Below are positions 50,087 to 59,570 of a stretch of 64,000 bases of DNA, piece by piece (the stretch's first letter is position 1; each line of letters begins with the position of its first letter). A model generated the notes under the pieces. It made no database searches and had not been told where the DNA came from. It saw only the letters and a list, made by a program, of their open reading frames with translations. The translations under genes were made by a program, and so were the position numbers. Origin of the DNA: Pseudomonas sp. 2FG (GTDB lineage Bacteria; Pseudomonadota; Gammaproteobacteria; Pseudomonadales; Pseudomonadaceae); the NCBI RefSeq assembly GCF_005502935.1, contig NZ_SCMP01000004.1:1-64000 (forward strand). The letters are read 5' to 3'.

Positions 50087-51190
50087 TCAGACCAGGCTCA
50101 TCAGCGCTTCACGGCTGAAGGGCAGGATGTCCTCTTCGCGACCCTCGCGGACTTTCACCGCCCAATCCGGGTCGACCAGCAGAGCGCGGCCGACCGCCAC
50201 CAGGTCGAACTCCTGCTTGTTCAGGCGCTCCAGCAGGCCCTCCAACTTCGCCGGCTGCGCGACCTTGTCGGTGTTGACCATAAACTGCAGGAACTCGCCG
50301 TCCAGCCCTACGCTACCCACGGTGATGGTCGGCTTGCCGGTCAACTGGCGCGTCCAGCCGGCGAGGTTGAGCTCGGAACCGTCAAACTCCGGCTCCCAGA
50401 AACGCCGGGTCGAGCAATGGAAGATATCCACACCGGCGTCCGAGAGCGGCTGGAGGAATTCGCCGAGGGCTTCTGGCGTCAGCACCAGACGTGCGCTGTA
50501 GTCCTGCTGCTTCCACTGCGAGAAGCGGAAAATGATCGGGAATTCCGGCCCAACCGCGGCGCGCACGGCCTGGATCAGTTCGATGGCGAAGCGCGAGCGG
50601 TTCGCCAGGCTGCCGCCGTATTCGTCGCTGCGCTGGTTGCTGCCTGCCCAGAAGAACTGGTCGAGCAGATAGCCGTGGGCGCCGTGGATTTCCACGCCGT
50701 CCATGCCGATCGTCTGGGCGTCTTTGGCCGCCTGGGCGAAGGCCGCAATCACCTCGGCGATGTCTTGCTGGGTCATGCCATGCACGACCTCGACGCCGTC
50801 CTTGAGCTTCTCGCTCGGGCCATAGCCAGGCACGCTGGCATCCGGTTCGGTGCCCAGCTTGCGCACGTTACCGACGTGCCACAGCTGCGGCACTATCTTG
50901 CCGCCTTCGGCGTGTACCGCATCGACCACTTTCTTCCAGCCGGCCAGGGCGTCTTCACCATAGAAGCGCGGCACGTTCGGGTAACCGTTGGCGGCTTTAT
51001 GGCCGACGGTGGTGCCCTCGGTGATGATCAGGCCAACGCCAGCGGCAGCGCGGCGACGGTAGTACTCGATCACCTTGGAGTTCGGTACGCCACCCGGCGA
51101 GAAGGAACGGGTCATCGGTGCCATGACCACGCGGGTGGGCAGCTCCAGAGCGCCGAGGTGGAAGGGTTCGAACAGGGCTTTAACGGGCAT
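50087..51190 (-). CDS. NADH:flavin oxidoreductase / old yellow enzyme (NemA-like)
   Basis: FMN-dependent reductase of electrophilic alkenes, maleimides or nitro compounds, 367 residues. Opening FEPFHLGALELPTRVVMAPMTRS, the substrate-binding pair in DGVEIHGAHGYLLDQF and FMN region NQRSDEYGGSLANRSRF are typical. The ATG at 51190 has GAGGAG upstream. It lies 75 bases downstream of a TetR gene, and an operator-like sequence matching one before tetR lies 31 bases upstream of its start, so it is very likely repressed by that TetR, as nemA is by NemR. Confidence 0.9.
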   Translation of the reverse strand: MPVKALFEPFHLGALELPTRVVMAPMTRSFSPGGVPNSKVIEYYRRRAAAGVGLIITEGTTVGHKAANGYPNVPRFYGEDALAGWKKVVDAVHAEGGKIVPQLWHVGNVRKLGTEPDASVPGYGPSEKLKDGVEVVHGMTQQDIAEVIAAFAQAAKDAQTIGMDGVEIHGAHGYLLDQFFWAGSNQRSDEYGGSLANRSRFAIELIQAVRAAVGPEFPIIFRFSQWKQQDYSARLVLTPEALGEFLQPLSDAGVDIFHCSTRRFWEPEFDGSELNLAGWTRQLTGKPTITVGSVGLDGEFLQFMVNTDKVAQPAKLEGLLERLNKQEFDLVAVGRALLVDPDWAVKVREGREEDILPFSREALMSLV

Positions 51191-51221
51191 GGCTATCTCC
51201 TCGCAGGCAAACAATAAGCAG

Positions 51222-51238
51222 GCGACCGGTCGTCTCGC
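51222..51238. promoter_or_regulatory. Putative TetR operator upstream of the OYE gene
   Basis: GCGACCGGTCGTCTCGC contains the palindrome CGACCGGTCG and shares 15 consecutive bases with the sequence at 51899-51913 in front of the tetR gene. Confidence 0.65.
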
Positions 51239-51264
51239 TGCTGGATACAAAAAAACGTGAAAAA

Positions 51265-51885
51265 TCAGCGCGGCGTCAGCAGACGCTCCAACTGGTGCAA
51301 AAATACCTTGAGGGGCGCCGCACTGGCGCCGACTTTCATGCGCATCAGCGCACCTTCCCAGGCATTGCCGATAAATTCGGCCAGCGCCGTGCAGTCGGTT
51401 TCCGCCGGCAGTTCGCCGGCTTCGCGGGCCGCCGTCAGGCACTGCGCAAGTATCTCCACCGAGCGTTGCAGAATGCTTTCCACCTGGGTGCCGATGGGCT
51501 GGCAGAGCTCGGCCATCTCGAAGCTCAGGCTGCCGATAAAGCAGTGGTATTCGGGCTTTTCCTGGCGGGCGAAGTGCACCATCAACTCGCGGTAATAACC
51601 GACGATACGCTCGCGCGGACTCAGCGCCGGGTTGCCCAGGGCCTCGGCATAACGCACCAGGCGCGGCCCATAGAGGTGCTCCAGGGCCTGCAAGGCGAAG
51701 TCTTCCTTGCTGGCGAAGTAGTGATAGAAGGAGCCCTTGGGAATCCCGGCGGCCTGGACGATCTCCTGCACACCGGTGCCGTGATAACCACGGCGGGTCA
51801 TCACCTGGGCGCCTTTGGCAAGGATCAGGTCGCGCTTGTCGAGTCGGATACTAGAGTTGGTGGCGCTGGTCATGGTGCTGTTCAT
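51265..51885 (-). CDS. TetR-family repressor (NemR-like)
   Basis: 206 residues: N-terminal HTH GYHGTGVQEIVQAAGIPKGSFYHYFASKEDF and a helical ligand domain with Cys residues (YHCFIGSLSFEMAELCQP, LAQCLTAAREAG, ETDCTALAEF), which in NemR-type repressors can sense electrophiles. It is cotranscribed or tandem with the old yellow enzyme gene and flanked by two copies of the same operator-like sequence, implying autoregulation. Confidence 0.9.
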   Translation of the reverse strand: MNSTMTSATNSSIRLDKRDLILAKGAQVMTRRGYHGTGVQEIVQAAGIPKGSFYHYFASKEDFALQALEHLYGPRLVRYAEALGNPALSPRERIVGYYRELMVHFARQEKPEYHCFIGSLSFEMAELCQPIGTQVESILQRSVEILAQCLTAAREAGELPAETDCTALAEFIGNAWEGALMRMKVGASAAPLKVFLHQLERLLTPR

Positions 51886-51898
51886 GGCGCAAGCATAT

Positions 51899-51913
51899 GA
51901 CCGGTCGTCTCGC
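51899..51913. promoter_or_regulatory. Putative TetR operator upstream of tetR
   Basis: GACCGGTCGTCTCGC, 14 bases before the tetR start and identical to 15 bases of the element upstream of the old yellow enzyme gene. Confidence 0.65.
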
Positions 51914-52104
51914 CCCGCCCAGCACTATTGATGTGCGTGATTAAGCGTCAAAAGCGGTAAGGAAACGGGGCATGCTCGGCATCCCGGGCAGTCGCTTGAT
52001 TGAGCAACGCCCGGATTGCCCGGCCAGCCAGCGCTGAAACCCCTGGCAAAGCTGGCACGACTGCCGTGATCAACGGCGAGTCCCGCGGCTGTGCCAGGCG
52101 CGGT

Positions 52105-52587
52105 TTAGCTCAGTGCTTTTTCGATCGCCTGGACCAGTGCCGGATCATCCGGTGTGGTACGTGGCGAGAAGCGCGCCAGCACCCGGCCATCCTGGCCCAC
52201 CAGAAACTTCTCGAAATTCCAGGTGATGTCGCCGGGAAATTCGGCACCCTCGCCCGCCAGCAAGCGATACAACGGATGGCGGCCAGGGCCATTGACCTCC
52301 AGCTTGCTGCCCAGCGGAAAACTCACCCCATAGTTGCGGCTACAGAATTCGCGGATCTCGTCTTCGCTACCCGGCTCCTGGCTAGCGAACTGGTTGCATG
52401 GCAAGCCGAGCACGCTGAACCCCTGGTCGCGGTAGTGCTGATGAAGACTTTCCAAACCGGCGTACTGCGGCGTCATCCCGCATTTGGAGGCGACATTAAC
52501 CACCAGCAACACCTGGCCCTTGAAGGGCGCAAGCGGCAACTCCTGGCCATCGAGGGCGCGTAAATTGATGTCGTGAAAGGCACTCAT
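52105..52587 (-). CDS. Glutathione peroxidase-family thiol peroxidase
   Basis: 160-residue peroxidase. The catalytic Cys is in NVASKCGMTPQY (Cys, not selenocysteine); the tetrad partners Gln and Trp are in GLPCNQFASQEPG and ITWNFEKFLV. Bacterial Cys-Gpx proteins usually take electrons from thioredoxin. The ATG at 52587 (GGGAG upstream) fits family length; the frame to 52752 runs through the slyD terminator. Confidence 0.92.
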   Translation of the reverse strand: MSAFHDINLRALDGQELPLAPFKGQVLLVVNVASKCGMTPQYAGLESLHQHYRDQGFSVLGLPCNQFASQEPGSEDEIREFCSRNYGVSFPLGSKLEVNGPGRHPLYRLLAGEGAEFPGDITWNFEKFLVGQDGRVLARFSPRTTPDDPALVQAIEKALS

Positions 52588-52618
52588 GACGAACTCCCAG
52601 TAAACACAACGGACAAAA

Positions 52619-52638
52619 AAGGCGCCCGTAGGCGCCTT
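52619..52638 (-). terminator. Terminator of slyD
   Basis: AAGGCGCC / GGCGCCTT stem (4-base loop) with six A on the left, giving a U-run for minus-strand transcripts; 41 bases after the slyD stop. Confidence 0.82.
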
Positions 52639-52678
52639 CTCAGTATTCTCAGTCTGCCGCTTTAGCAGCTTAGCTGAA

Positions 52679-53164
52679 TCAATGGTGGTGACCACCTTCG
52701 CCATGCACGTGACCATGGGCGATTTCTTCTTCGCTGGCGTCACGCACTGCAACGATTTTAATCTGGAAGTTCAGCCGTTGACCCGCCAGCGGGTGGTTGC
52801 CGTCGACCGTCACATCATCGCCATCGAGGTCGCGGATGGTGACGATCTGCATGCTGCCGTCCGGAGCGGAGGCGTGGAACTGCATGCCAACTTCCAACTC
52901 GTCGACGCCTTCGAACATGCTGCGGCTCAGCGTGCTGACCAGTTCGGCGCTGTACTCGCCGTAGGCTTCTTCTGGCTCAACGGCCACGCTCAGCTCGTCA
53001 CCGGCTTGTTTGCCGACCAGAGCCTTTTCCAGACCGACGATGATGTTGCCTGCACCTTGCAGGTAGACCAGCGGAGCGCCGCCAGCGGAGCTGTCGATCA
53101 CCTCACCGGCGTCGTTGCTCAGGGTATAGTCGATGGAGACGGCCTTATTGGCGGCGATCAGCAT
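52679..53164 (-). CDS. slyD: FKBP-type peptidyl-prolyl isomerase SlyD
   Basis: Prolyl isomerase and metallochaperone, 161 residues. FKBP core (SIDYTLSNDAGEVIDSS, YLQGAGNIIVGLEKALVG, VAVEPEEAYGEY), the IF chaperone insert in the middle, and a His-rich metal-binding tail (HGHVHGEGGHHH) shorter than that of E. coli SlyD. Monocistronic with a terminator; divergent from the DUF3565 gene. Confidence 0.92.
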   Translation of the reverse strand: MLIAANKAVSIDYTLSNDAGEVIDSSAGGAPLVYLQGAGNIIVGLEKALVGKQAGDELSVAVEPEEAYGEYSAELVSTLSRSMFEGVDELEVGMQFHASAPDGSMQIVTIRDLDGDDVTVDGNHPLAGQRLNFQIKIVAVRDASEEEIAHGHVHGEGGHHH

Positions 53165-53176
53165 GGGGCGAGACCT

Positions 53177-53473
53177 TTGCGAAAGATTGTAGAACGGGCA
53201 AGTTTAACCAAGCAGTCGCCCGAAAGCGACCCGAGCGCTGACGGACGGCCGAGCGCCGGCGCCTCCCGTATCCTTGACTTTCGTCAGGACGAAGACGGCC
53301 ATTGGCTGGCAGTCCTGTCCTGCGGGCATACGCAGCACCTGCGCCACCAACCGCCCTGGCAGGCGCGCAGCTGGGTGCTCGATCCGCTGCAACGGCAAGC
53401 ACGGATCGGCCAGCTGTTTGCCTGCGGTTGGTGTGCCCAAGAACTCGAGCAAATCGAGCAAACCAAGGAGTAA
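53177..53473 (+). CDS. DUF3565 protein, probable TTG start
   Basis: The family core [30 protein letters not shown] with the C-terminal [11 protein letters not shown] is clear; CGH, H and CxxC suggest a zinc site. The frame has no ATG near the proper N-terminus. The only plausible start is a TTG at 53177 (98 residues, GGGGCGAG upstream), only 13 bases from the divergent slyD start. It ends two bases before the ackA ATG, so translation may be coupled to ackA. Function unknown; the exact start is uncertain. Confidence 0.65.
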   Translation: MRKIVERASLTKQSPESDPSADGRPSAGASRILDFRQDEDGHWLAVLSCGHTQHLRHQPPWQARSWVLDPLQRQARIGQLFACGWCAQELEQIEQTKE

Positions 53474-53475
53474 CG

Positions 53476-54663
53476 ATGCCTGCACGCAATATTCTGGTGA
53501 TCAACTGTGGCAGCTCGTCGATCAAGTTCGCCTTGGTCAACGAGGCCCACTCGCAGTTTGCCCTGAGCGGTCTCGCCGAACGCCTGGGCAGCCATGAGGC
53601 CGTGCTGCACTGGCAGCGCGGTGGCGAAAGGGACAGCCTGATGATCCCCAATGCCGACCACCGCGCCGCGCTCGCGCAGTTGCTGCCGCTGGTGCACGGC
53701 GCGGCCGGCGGCAAGTTGCACGGTATCGGCCACCGCGTGGTGCATGGCGGTGAACGCTTCACCAGCGCCCGCAAAATCGACGCGCAGGTAGTGGCGGCGA
53801 TCCAGGCCACCGCGCCCTTGGCGCCCCTGCATAACCCGGCCAACCTGCTGGGCATAGAGGCGGCCATCAGGCTCTACCCGAACCTGACCCAGGTCGCGGT
53901 ATTCGACACCGCCTTCCACCAGACCCTGCCCGAATACGCCTATCGCTATGCCCTGCCGGAGCCGCTGTACCGCGAGCACGGCGTGCGCCGTTATGGCTTC
54001 CACGGCACCAGCCACCGCTACGTCAGCCATCGCGCGGCCGAGCTGGCCGGCCTGGCGCTGGGCGACAGCAGTTGGCTGTCGGCGCATCTGGGCAACGGTT
54101 GCTCGACCTGCGCCATCGTCAACGGCCAAAGCCGTGACACCAGCATGGGCCTGACCCCGTTGGAAGGCTTGGCGATGGGGACCCGCAGCGGTGATGTCGA
54201 CCCCAACCTGCACAGCCACCTGGCCCGCACCCTAGGCTGGAGCCTGGAGCAGATCGAACGGATGCTCAATCACGACAGCGGCCTGCAAGGCTTGTCCGGC
54301 CTGTCCCATGACATGCGCAGCCTGGAACAGGCACGCGAGCAAGGCCATGCCGGTGCGACCCTGGCCATCGAGGTGTTCTGCTATCGCTTGGCCAAGTCCC
54401 TGGCGGCGATGAGCTGCGCCCTGCCGCAACTGGACGGGCTGATCTTCACCGGCGGTATCGGCGAGAATTCGGCGCTGGTCCGCAGCAAAACCGTGGCCCA
54501 TCTCAAGTTGCTCAACCTCGCGCTCGACCCGCAGGCCAACGCCCGCTGCATCCGTGGCGTCGCCGGGCCTATCCAGGCTTACGGCCACCCGCGCGTGCTG
54601 GTGGTGCCGACCAACGAGGAGCGCCAGATCGCCCTGGACACCCTGGCATTGCTGACTAACTGA
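53476..54663 (+). CDS. ackA: Acetate kinase
   Basis: Interconverts acetyl phosphate plus ADP and acetate plus ATP. 395 residues; ASKHA phosphotransferase motifs [46 protein letters not shown] and [14 protein letters not shown]. The ATG at 53476 has AAGGAG upstream. First of the ackA-pta pair; acetyl phosphate and acetate overflow or assimilation are its context. Confidence 0.96.
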   Translation: MPARNILVINCGSSSIKFALVNEAHSQFALSGLAERLGSHEAVLHWQRGGERDSLMIPNADHRAALAQLLPLVHGAAGGKLHGIGHRVVHGGERFTSARKIDAQVVAAIQATAPLAPLHNPANLLGIEAAIRLYPNLTQVAVFDTAFHQTLPEYAYRYALPEPLYREHGVRRYGFHGTSHRYVSHRAAELAGLALGDSSWLSAHLGNGCSTCAIVNGQSRDTSMGLTPLEGLAMGTRSGDVDPNLHSHLARTLGWSLEQIERMLNHDSGLQGLSGLSHDMRSLEQAREQGHAGATLAIEVFCYRLAKSLAAMSCALPQLDGLIFTGGIGENSALVRSKTVAHLKLLNLALDPQANARCIRGVAGPIQAYGHPRVLVVPTNEERQIALDTLALLTN

Positions 54664-54758
54664 GGCAAACCTGTAACTGAAGCGAAGCTGTAGCGGCAAA
54701 TTGATTCGCCCAGCCTGACCCCAGCGGGCGAATGAACTCGCCCCCACAAGGAAATGAC

Positions 54759-56852
54759 ATGCAGACCTTTTTTATCGCCCCGACCGGCTTCGGCGTCGGC
54801 CTCACCTCCATCAGCCTCGGCCTGGTCGGCGCCCTCGAACGCGCCGGGCTGAAGGTCGGCTTCTTCAAACCCATCGCCCAACCGCATCCCGGCGATCTCG
54901 GCCCGGAGCGCTCCAGCGCGCTGATCGCCCGCACCCATGGCCTGCACTCACCGCAACCGCTGAGCTTGGCCCAGGTCGAGCGGATGCTCGGTGACGGCCA
55001 ACTGGATGAACTGCTAGAACAAATCATCAGCCTGTACCAGCAGGCAGCGAGCGATAAAGACGTGGTGATAGTCGAAGGCATGGTGCCGACCCGGCATGCC
55101 AGCTACGCGGCACGGGTCAACTTCCACCTGGCCAAGAGCCTGGACGCCGAAGTGATTCTGGTCTCGGCGCCGGAAGATGAACCCCTGAGCGAACTGTCCG
55201 ACCGCATCGAAATCCAGGCCCAGCTGTTCGGCGGGCCGCAAGACCCGAAAGTGCTCGGCGTGATGCTCAACAAGGTGCGCAGTACGGACGGTATCGACGC
55301 CTTCGCCGCGCGCCTCAAGGAGCTCTCGCCGCTGCTGAAAACCGACGACTTCCGCCTGCTCGGCTGCATCCCTTGGCAGGAGCAACTGAACGCCCCGCGC
55401 ACCCGCGATATCGCCGACCTGCTGGGCGCGCGGGTGATCAACGCCGGCGACTATGAGCAACGCCGGATGCTGAAGATCGTGCTCTGCGCCCGCGCCGTGG
55501 CCAACACCGTGCAGTTGCTCAAGCCCGGCGTATTGGTGGTCACCCCGGGGGACCGTGACGACATCATCCTCGCGGCCAGCCTGGCGGCGATGAATGGCAT
55601 GCCGTTGGCCGGGCTGCTGCTGTGCAGCGACTTCCCCCCCGACCCACGGATCATGGAGCTCTGTCGCGGCGCGCTACAAAGCGGCTTGCCGGTGCTTTCG
55701 GTCACCACCGGCTCCTACGACACGGCAACCGACCTGAACCGCCTGAACAAGGAAATCCCGGTCGACGACCGCGAGCGCGCGGAGCGGGTTAGCGACTTCG
55801 TCGCCAGCCATATCGACTACCAGTGGCTGCGCCAACGCTGCGGCGAGCCGCGCGAGTTGCGCATGTCGCCACCGGCGTTTCGCTACCAGTTGGTGCAACG
55901 CGCGCAAGCCGCGAACAAACGCATAGTCCTGCCGGAAGGCAGCGAGCCGCGCACAGTGCAGGCCGCGGCGATCTGCCAGGCCCGCGGCATCGCCCGCTGC
56001 GTGCTGCTGGCCAAGCCTGAAGAGGTGCAGATCGTCGCCCGCGCCCACGGCATCGAACTGCCGCCGGGCCTGGAGATCCTTGACCCGGACCTGATTCGCA
56101 ACCGCTATGTGGCGCCTATGGTCGAGCTGCGCAAAGGCAAGGGCCTGAACGCGCCCATGGCCACGCAGCAACTGGAAGATTCGGTGATGCTCGGCACCAT
56201 GATGCTGGCCTTGGACGAGGTGGACGGCCTGGTCTCCGGTGCCATCCACACCACCGCCAGCACCATCCGCCCGGCCTTGCAGCTGATCAAAACCGCACCC
56301 GGCTACAACCTGGTGTCCTCGGTGTTCTTCATGTTGCTGCCCGATCAGGTGGTGGTCTATGGCGACTGCGCGGTGAACCCCGATCCAAGCGCGGCGGAGC
56401 TGGCGGAAATCGCCCTGCAAAGTGCCGACTCGGCCACGGCCTTCGGCATCGAGCCGCGCGTGGCGATGATCAGTTACTCCACCGGTGATTCCGGCAGTGG
56501 CGAGGAGGTGGAAAAAGTCCGCGAGGCGACCCGTCTGGCCCGCCTGGCCCGCCCCGAGCTGCTGCTGGATGGGCCCTTGCAGTACGACGCGGCGGCGATC
56601 GACAGCGTCGGCCGGCAAAAAGCGCCGAACAGCCCGGTGGCCGGCCACGCCACGGTGTTCGTGTTCCCCGACCTGAACACCGGCAACACCACCTACAAAG
56701 CCGTGCAACGCAGCGCCAACTGCATCAGCGTCGGGCCGATGTTGCAGGGCCTGCGCAAACCGGTGAACGACCTGTCACGCGGCGCGCTGGTCGATGACAT
56801 CGTCTACACCATCGCCCTGACCGCGATCCAGGCGGCCACCTTGCCGGCATAG
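54759..56852 (+). CDS. pta: Phosphate acetyltransferase (long form)
   Basis: Converts acetyl-CoA and phosphate to acetyl phosphate. 697 residues in three parts: an N-terminal P-loop-like domain (about 1-200, FIAPTGFGVGLTSISLGLV), a DRTGG domain (about 215-325) and the C-terminal catalytic PTA domain (about 375-690, LPEGSEPRTVQAA, SGAIHTTASTIRPALQ, GDSGSGEEVEKV). The start at 54759 with AAGGA upstream avoids nine extra residues. Separated from ackA by 95 bases. Confidence 0.96.
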   Translation: MQTFFIAPTGFGVGLTSISLGLVGALERAGLKVGFFKPIAQPHPGDLGPERSSALIARTHGLHSPQPLSLAQVERMLGDGQLDELLEQIISLYQQAASDKDVVIVEGMVPTRHASYAARVNFHLAKSLDAEVILVSAPEDEPLSELSDRIEIQAQLFGGPQDPKVLGVMLNKVRSTDGIDAFAARLKELSPLLKTDDFRLLGCIPWQEQLNAPRTRDIADLLGARVINAGDYEQRRMLKIVLCARAVANTVQLLKPGVLVVTPGDRDDIILAASLAAMNGMPLAGLLLCSDFPPDPRIMELCRGALQSGLPVLSVTTGSYDTATDLNRLNKEIPVDDRERAERVSDFVASHIDYQWLRQRCGEPRELRMSPPAFRYQLVQRAQAANKRIVLPEGSEPRTVQAAAICQARGIARCVLLAKPEEVQIVARAHGIELPPGLEILDPDLIRNRYVAPMVELRKGKGLNAPMATQQLEDSVMLGTMMLALDEVDGLVSGAIHTTASTIRPALQLIKTAPGYNLVSSVFFMLLPDQVVVYGDCAVNPDPSAAELAEIALQSADSATAFGIEPRVAMISYSTGDSGSGEEVEKVREATRLARLARPELLLDGPLQYDAAAIDSVGRQKAPNSPVAGHATVFVFPDLNTGNTTYKAVQRSANCISVGPMLQGLRKPVNDLSRGALVDDIVYTIALTAIQAATLPA

Positions 56853-57023
56853 AACGCCCGCAATTCTGGCGTAAACAAGCTGTTGGTCAGGCTTGCAGTT
56901 CACCGAGCGCAGGTTACCCTGTGCCGCCACTTGGCCCCTTGCGCGCAAAGAACACGCGGGCCAGTTAATAACGATCCCGGGCGGGCCAAACCGCCCCCCC
57001 TTTTTTTGGAGGCCCCTGCCCCC

Positions 57024-57932
57024 ATGCTGCGTCTTCTGCCTGCTCCGCTTAAAGGTTCGATTGCCACGCTGTTGTTGGCGTTCAATACCCTGATTTTTTG
57101 CTGGCCGCTGTTTATCGGCGCACTGGTCAAGGCACTGCTGCCCTTCCAGGCCGCCAGACGGCTGATCAACGTCGCCATGCACTGGTCGGCCGAAAGCTGG
57201 ATTAGCGTCAATAAAACCTGGATGGACGCGGCGGGTCGCACTCGCTGGGATGTGCAAGGGCTCGAAGGCCTGGACCTGCACCACACCTACTTGGTCACCA
57301 GCAATCACCAGAGCTGGGTGGACATCCTGGTGCTGCAATACCAGCTCAACCGCCGCGCGCCTTTTTTGAAGTTTTTCCTCAAGCGCGAACTGATCTGGGT
57401 GCCGGTGATCGGCCTGTGCTGGTGGGCGCTGGAGTTTCCCTTTATGAAACGTTTCAGCAAGGACTACCTGAAAAAGTACCCGGAAAAGCGCGGCCAGGAC
57501 CTGGCCACCACACGCAAAGCCTGCGAGCGTTACAAGACCAACCCGGTCTCGGTGTTCAACTTCCTCGAAGGCACGCGCTTCACCCCGGCCAAGCACGACC
57601 AACAGGGGTCGCCTTTCCGGTACCTGCTCAAACCCAAGGCCGGTGGCATTGCCTTCGTACTGGATGCCATGGGCGAACAGCTGACCTCGCTGGTCAACGT
57701 CACCATTCACTACCCGCAAGGCAAGCCGAGCTTCTGGAGTCTACTGTCCGGGCAGGTCGAGCAGATCGTGGTGCGTGTCGAACAGCAGGAAATTCCGCGG
57801 CAGTTCATCGGCAAGGATTACGACCAGGACGAGCAATACCGCCTGGCCTTCCAGCAGTGGGTCAACCAACTGTGGGAAGCCAAGGACGCGCAGCTGGCAC
57901 GGCTGCATCAGCAGTTCCCGCCGGCGCTTTAA
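57024..57932 (+). CDS. PlsC-type acyltransferase
   Basis: 302-residue inner-membrane acyltransferase of the 1-acylglycerol-3-phosphate family (YihG-like). A hydrophobic N-terminus (about 10-35) precedes the catalytic NHQSWVDIL (HX4D) and FLEGTRFTP motifs. It probably modifies phospholipid acyl composition. In P. aeruginosa the same gene follows pta. A C7T7 tract (56994-57007) lies just before its GGAGG. Confidence 0.88.
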   Translation: MLRLLPAPLKGSIATLLLAFNTLIFCWPLFIGALVKALLPFQAARRLINVAMHWSAESWISVNKTWMDAAGRTRWDVQGLEGLDLHHTYLVTSNHQSWVDILVLQYQLNRRAPFLKFFLKRELIWVPVIGLCWWALEFPFMKRFSKDYLKKYPEKRGQDLATTRKACERYKTNPVSVFNFLEGTRFTPAKHDQQGSPFRYLLKPKAGGIAFVLDAMGEQLTSLVNVTIHYPQGKPSFWSLLSGQVEQIVVRVEQQEIPRQFIGKDYDQDEQYRLAFQQWVNQLWEAKDAQLARLHQQFPPAL

Positions 57933-57983
57933 GCCTGCGCTATGGCTCAAGCGAGTCAACAGCTGCCTTGCAACCGCAAACGA

Positions 57984-58009
57984 CAAGGCCTCCAAATCAG
58001 GAGGCCTTG
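57984..58009. terminator. Hairpin between convergent genes
   Basis: CAAGGCCTCC / GGAGGCCTTG, a 10-bp stem with a 6-base loop, between the acyltransferase (ends 57932) and the OmpA gene (ends 58029). No strong U-run. Confidence 0.6.
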
Positions 58010-58028
58010 GGCCCAGCGAGAAGGCTTA

Positions 58029-58718
58029 TTAGTATTGCGGCTGGGACTGTTGCTGCGCCGCTAGCGGGCGCAGATTGACCTCGACCCGCCGGTTCTGCGC
58101 ACGGCCTTCGGCGTTGGCGTTGCTGGCAATCGGCTGATCCGGGCCAGCGCCACGGGTAGACAGGCGCGAGCCATCGACCCCTTGCGAGCTCAGATAGTTG
58201 GACACGCTCTGCGCGCGACGCTGCGACAGATCCATGTTGTGCTGCCGGCTGCCGGTGCTATCGGTGAAACCGACGATCTCGATGCTGTTCTCGTTGAACT
58301 GCTTGAACGAGGTCGCCAGGTTGTTCAGCGGCGTATAGAAGTTGCTGGCGATATCGGAGGAGTCGGTGGCGAAGGTGATATTGCCGGGCATGATCAGCTT
58401 GATCTGGTCGCCCTGACGCTGCACCTCGACACCCGTGCCTTGCATACTGCGGCGCAGCTCGGCTTCCTGCTTATCGGCGTAATAACCATAACCACCACCG
58501 GCGGCGGCACCGACGGCGGCGCCGATCAGCGCGCCCTTGCCGCGGTCGTCATGACTGATCAACGCCCCCGCCGCGGCACCGGCCAGCGCACCTAGCCCAC
58601 CGTATTTGGCGGTTTTGTTTGAGCTGGGCGGCTGGTTGTCGTAGGGGTTTTGCGAAGCACAGCCGGCCAACAGGGCCACTGCGGTAGCGGCGATGATCAG
58701 ACGACGCGAAATAAACAT
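58029..58718 (-). CDS. OmpA-family lipoprotein (YiaD-like)
   Basis: 229 residues. Lipoprotein signal with lipobox LLAGC (Cys20), a glycine-zipper segment (LGALAGAAAGALISHDDRG...GAAVGAAAGGG, about 45-80), and a C-terminal OmpA peptidoglycan-binding domain (GFTDSTGSRQHNMDLSQRRA). It probably tethers the outer membrane to peptidoglycan. Its place between the acyltransferase and the MBL hydrolase matches P. aeruginosa. Confidence 0.92.
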   Translation of the reverse strand: MFISRRLIIAATAVALLAGCASQNPYDNQPPSSNKTAKYGGLGALAGAAAGALISHDDRGKGALIGAAVGAAAGGGYGYYADKQEAELRRSMQGTGVEVQRQGDQIKLIMPGNITFATDSSDIASNFYTPLNNLATSFKQFNENSIEIVGFTDSTGSRQHNMDLSQRRAQSVSNYLSSQGVDGSRLSTRGAGPDQPIASNANAEGRAQNRRVEVNLRPLAAQQQSQPQY

Positions 58719-58806
58719 GAACTCTACTCCTGGATATTTTTTTCAGCCCCAGTGGGCCGCGAGTAATTAGAGCATGGCCGGGGCCAGAAATTCCGTGCGC
58801 AAACCG

Positions 58807-59445
58807 CTAGGCTCGGACAAAGGGATTTTCGCGCATCTCATCGCCCAGACGCGTCTCCGGGCCGTGGCCGGTGACCACGGTCGCATCCTCATCCAGGCTA
58901 TACAGGCGCTGCTTGATCGAGCGTTCGATGGTCGGGTAGTCGCCCCCCCACAGGTCCGTGCGGCCTATGCCGCGGCGAAACAGGGTGTCGCCGGCAATCA
59001 ACAGCTTGGCCTGGGGAAACCAGAAACTCATCGAGCCGGGTGTATGGCCGGGCGTGTGCAGCGCCACCCCGCAGCCACAGGCCAGTTCCTCGTCATCGTG
59101 CAGCCACTGATCCGGCGCCGGCACCGGGGTGTAAGGCACACCGAACATGCGGCACTGCATCTCCAGGTTATCCCAGAGGAACTGATCGTCCTGATGCAGA
59201 TGCAAGGTGGCGCCGGTCTTTTCCTTCATCTGCCCGGAAGCCAGGAAATGATCCAGATGCGCATGGGTATGGATGATGCTGACCACCTGCAAGCCATGGG
59301 CCTCGAGGCGCGCCATGATCAACTCGGGATTGCCGCCCGGATCGACGACTATGGCCTTCTTGCTAATCGGATCGCCGATGATCGTGCAGTTGCACTGCAA
59401 AGGTCCAACGGGGAAGGTTTCGCGAATCAAAGTGGGCTGGCTCAT
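58807..59445 (-). CDS. MBL-fold metallo-hydrolase (glyoxalase II-like)
   Basis: 212 residues; metal motif THAHLDHF near residue 60, HTPGHTPGSMSFW, GDTLFRRGIGRTDLWGG and a C-terminal HGPET. The family hydrolyses thioesters such as S-lactoylglutathione, though short members of this group act on other substrates. I use the ATG at 59445 (GGAG upstream) rather than 59484. Confidence 0.9.
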   Translation of the reverse strand: MSQPTLIRETFPVGPLQCNCTIIGDPISKKAIVVDPGGNPELIMARLEAHGLQVVSIIHTHAHLDHFLASGQMKEKTGATLHLHQDDQFLWDNLEMQCRMFGVPYTPVPAPDQWLHDDEELACGCGVALHTPGHTPGSMSFWFPQAKLLIAGDTLFRRGIGRTDLWGGDYPTIERSIKQRLYSLDEDATVVTGHGPETRLGDEMRENPFVRA

Positions 59446-59570
59446 CACGGCATCTCCAAAAAAATCGTTCCCCGTGCAGATCATGGGGGTGCACGAAGGC
59501 TGCGCGCGGGCACTCTCACTTAATATGGCAAGCGCTACCTATAGAGTGCCCGCTTGCTACGGGAATGGAA

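Noticed and set aside
52105..52587. Possible selenocysteine glutathione peroxidase
   Set aside because: The catalytic codon encodes Cys in ASKCGMT; there is no in-frame TGA.
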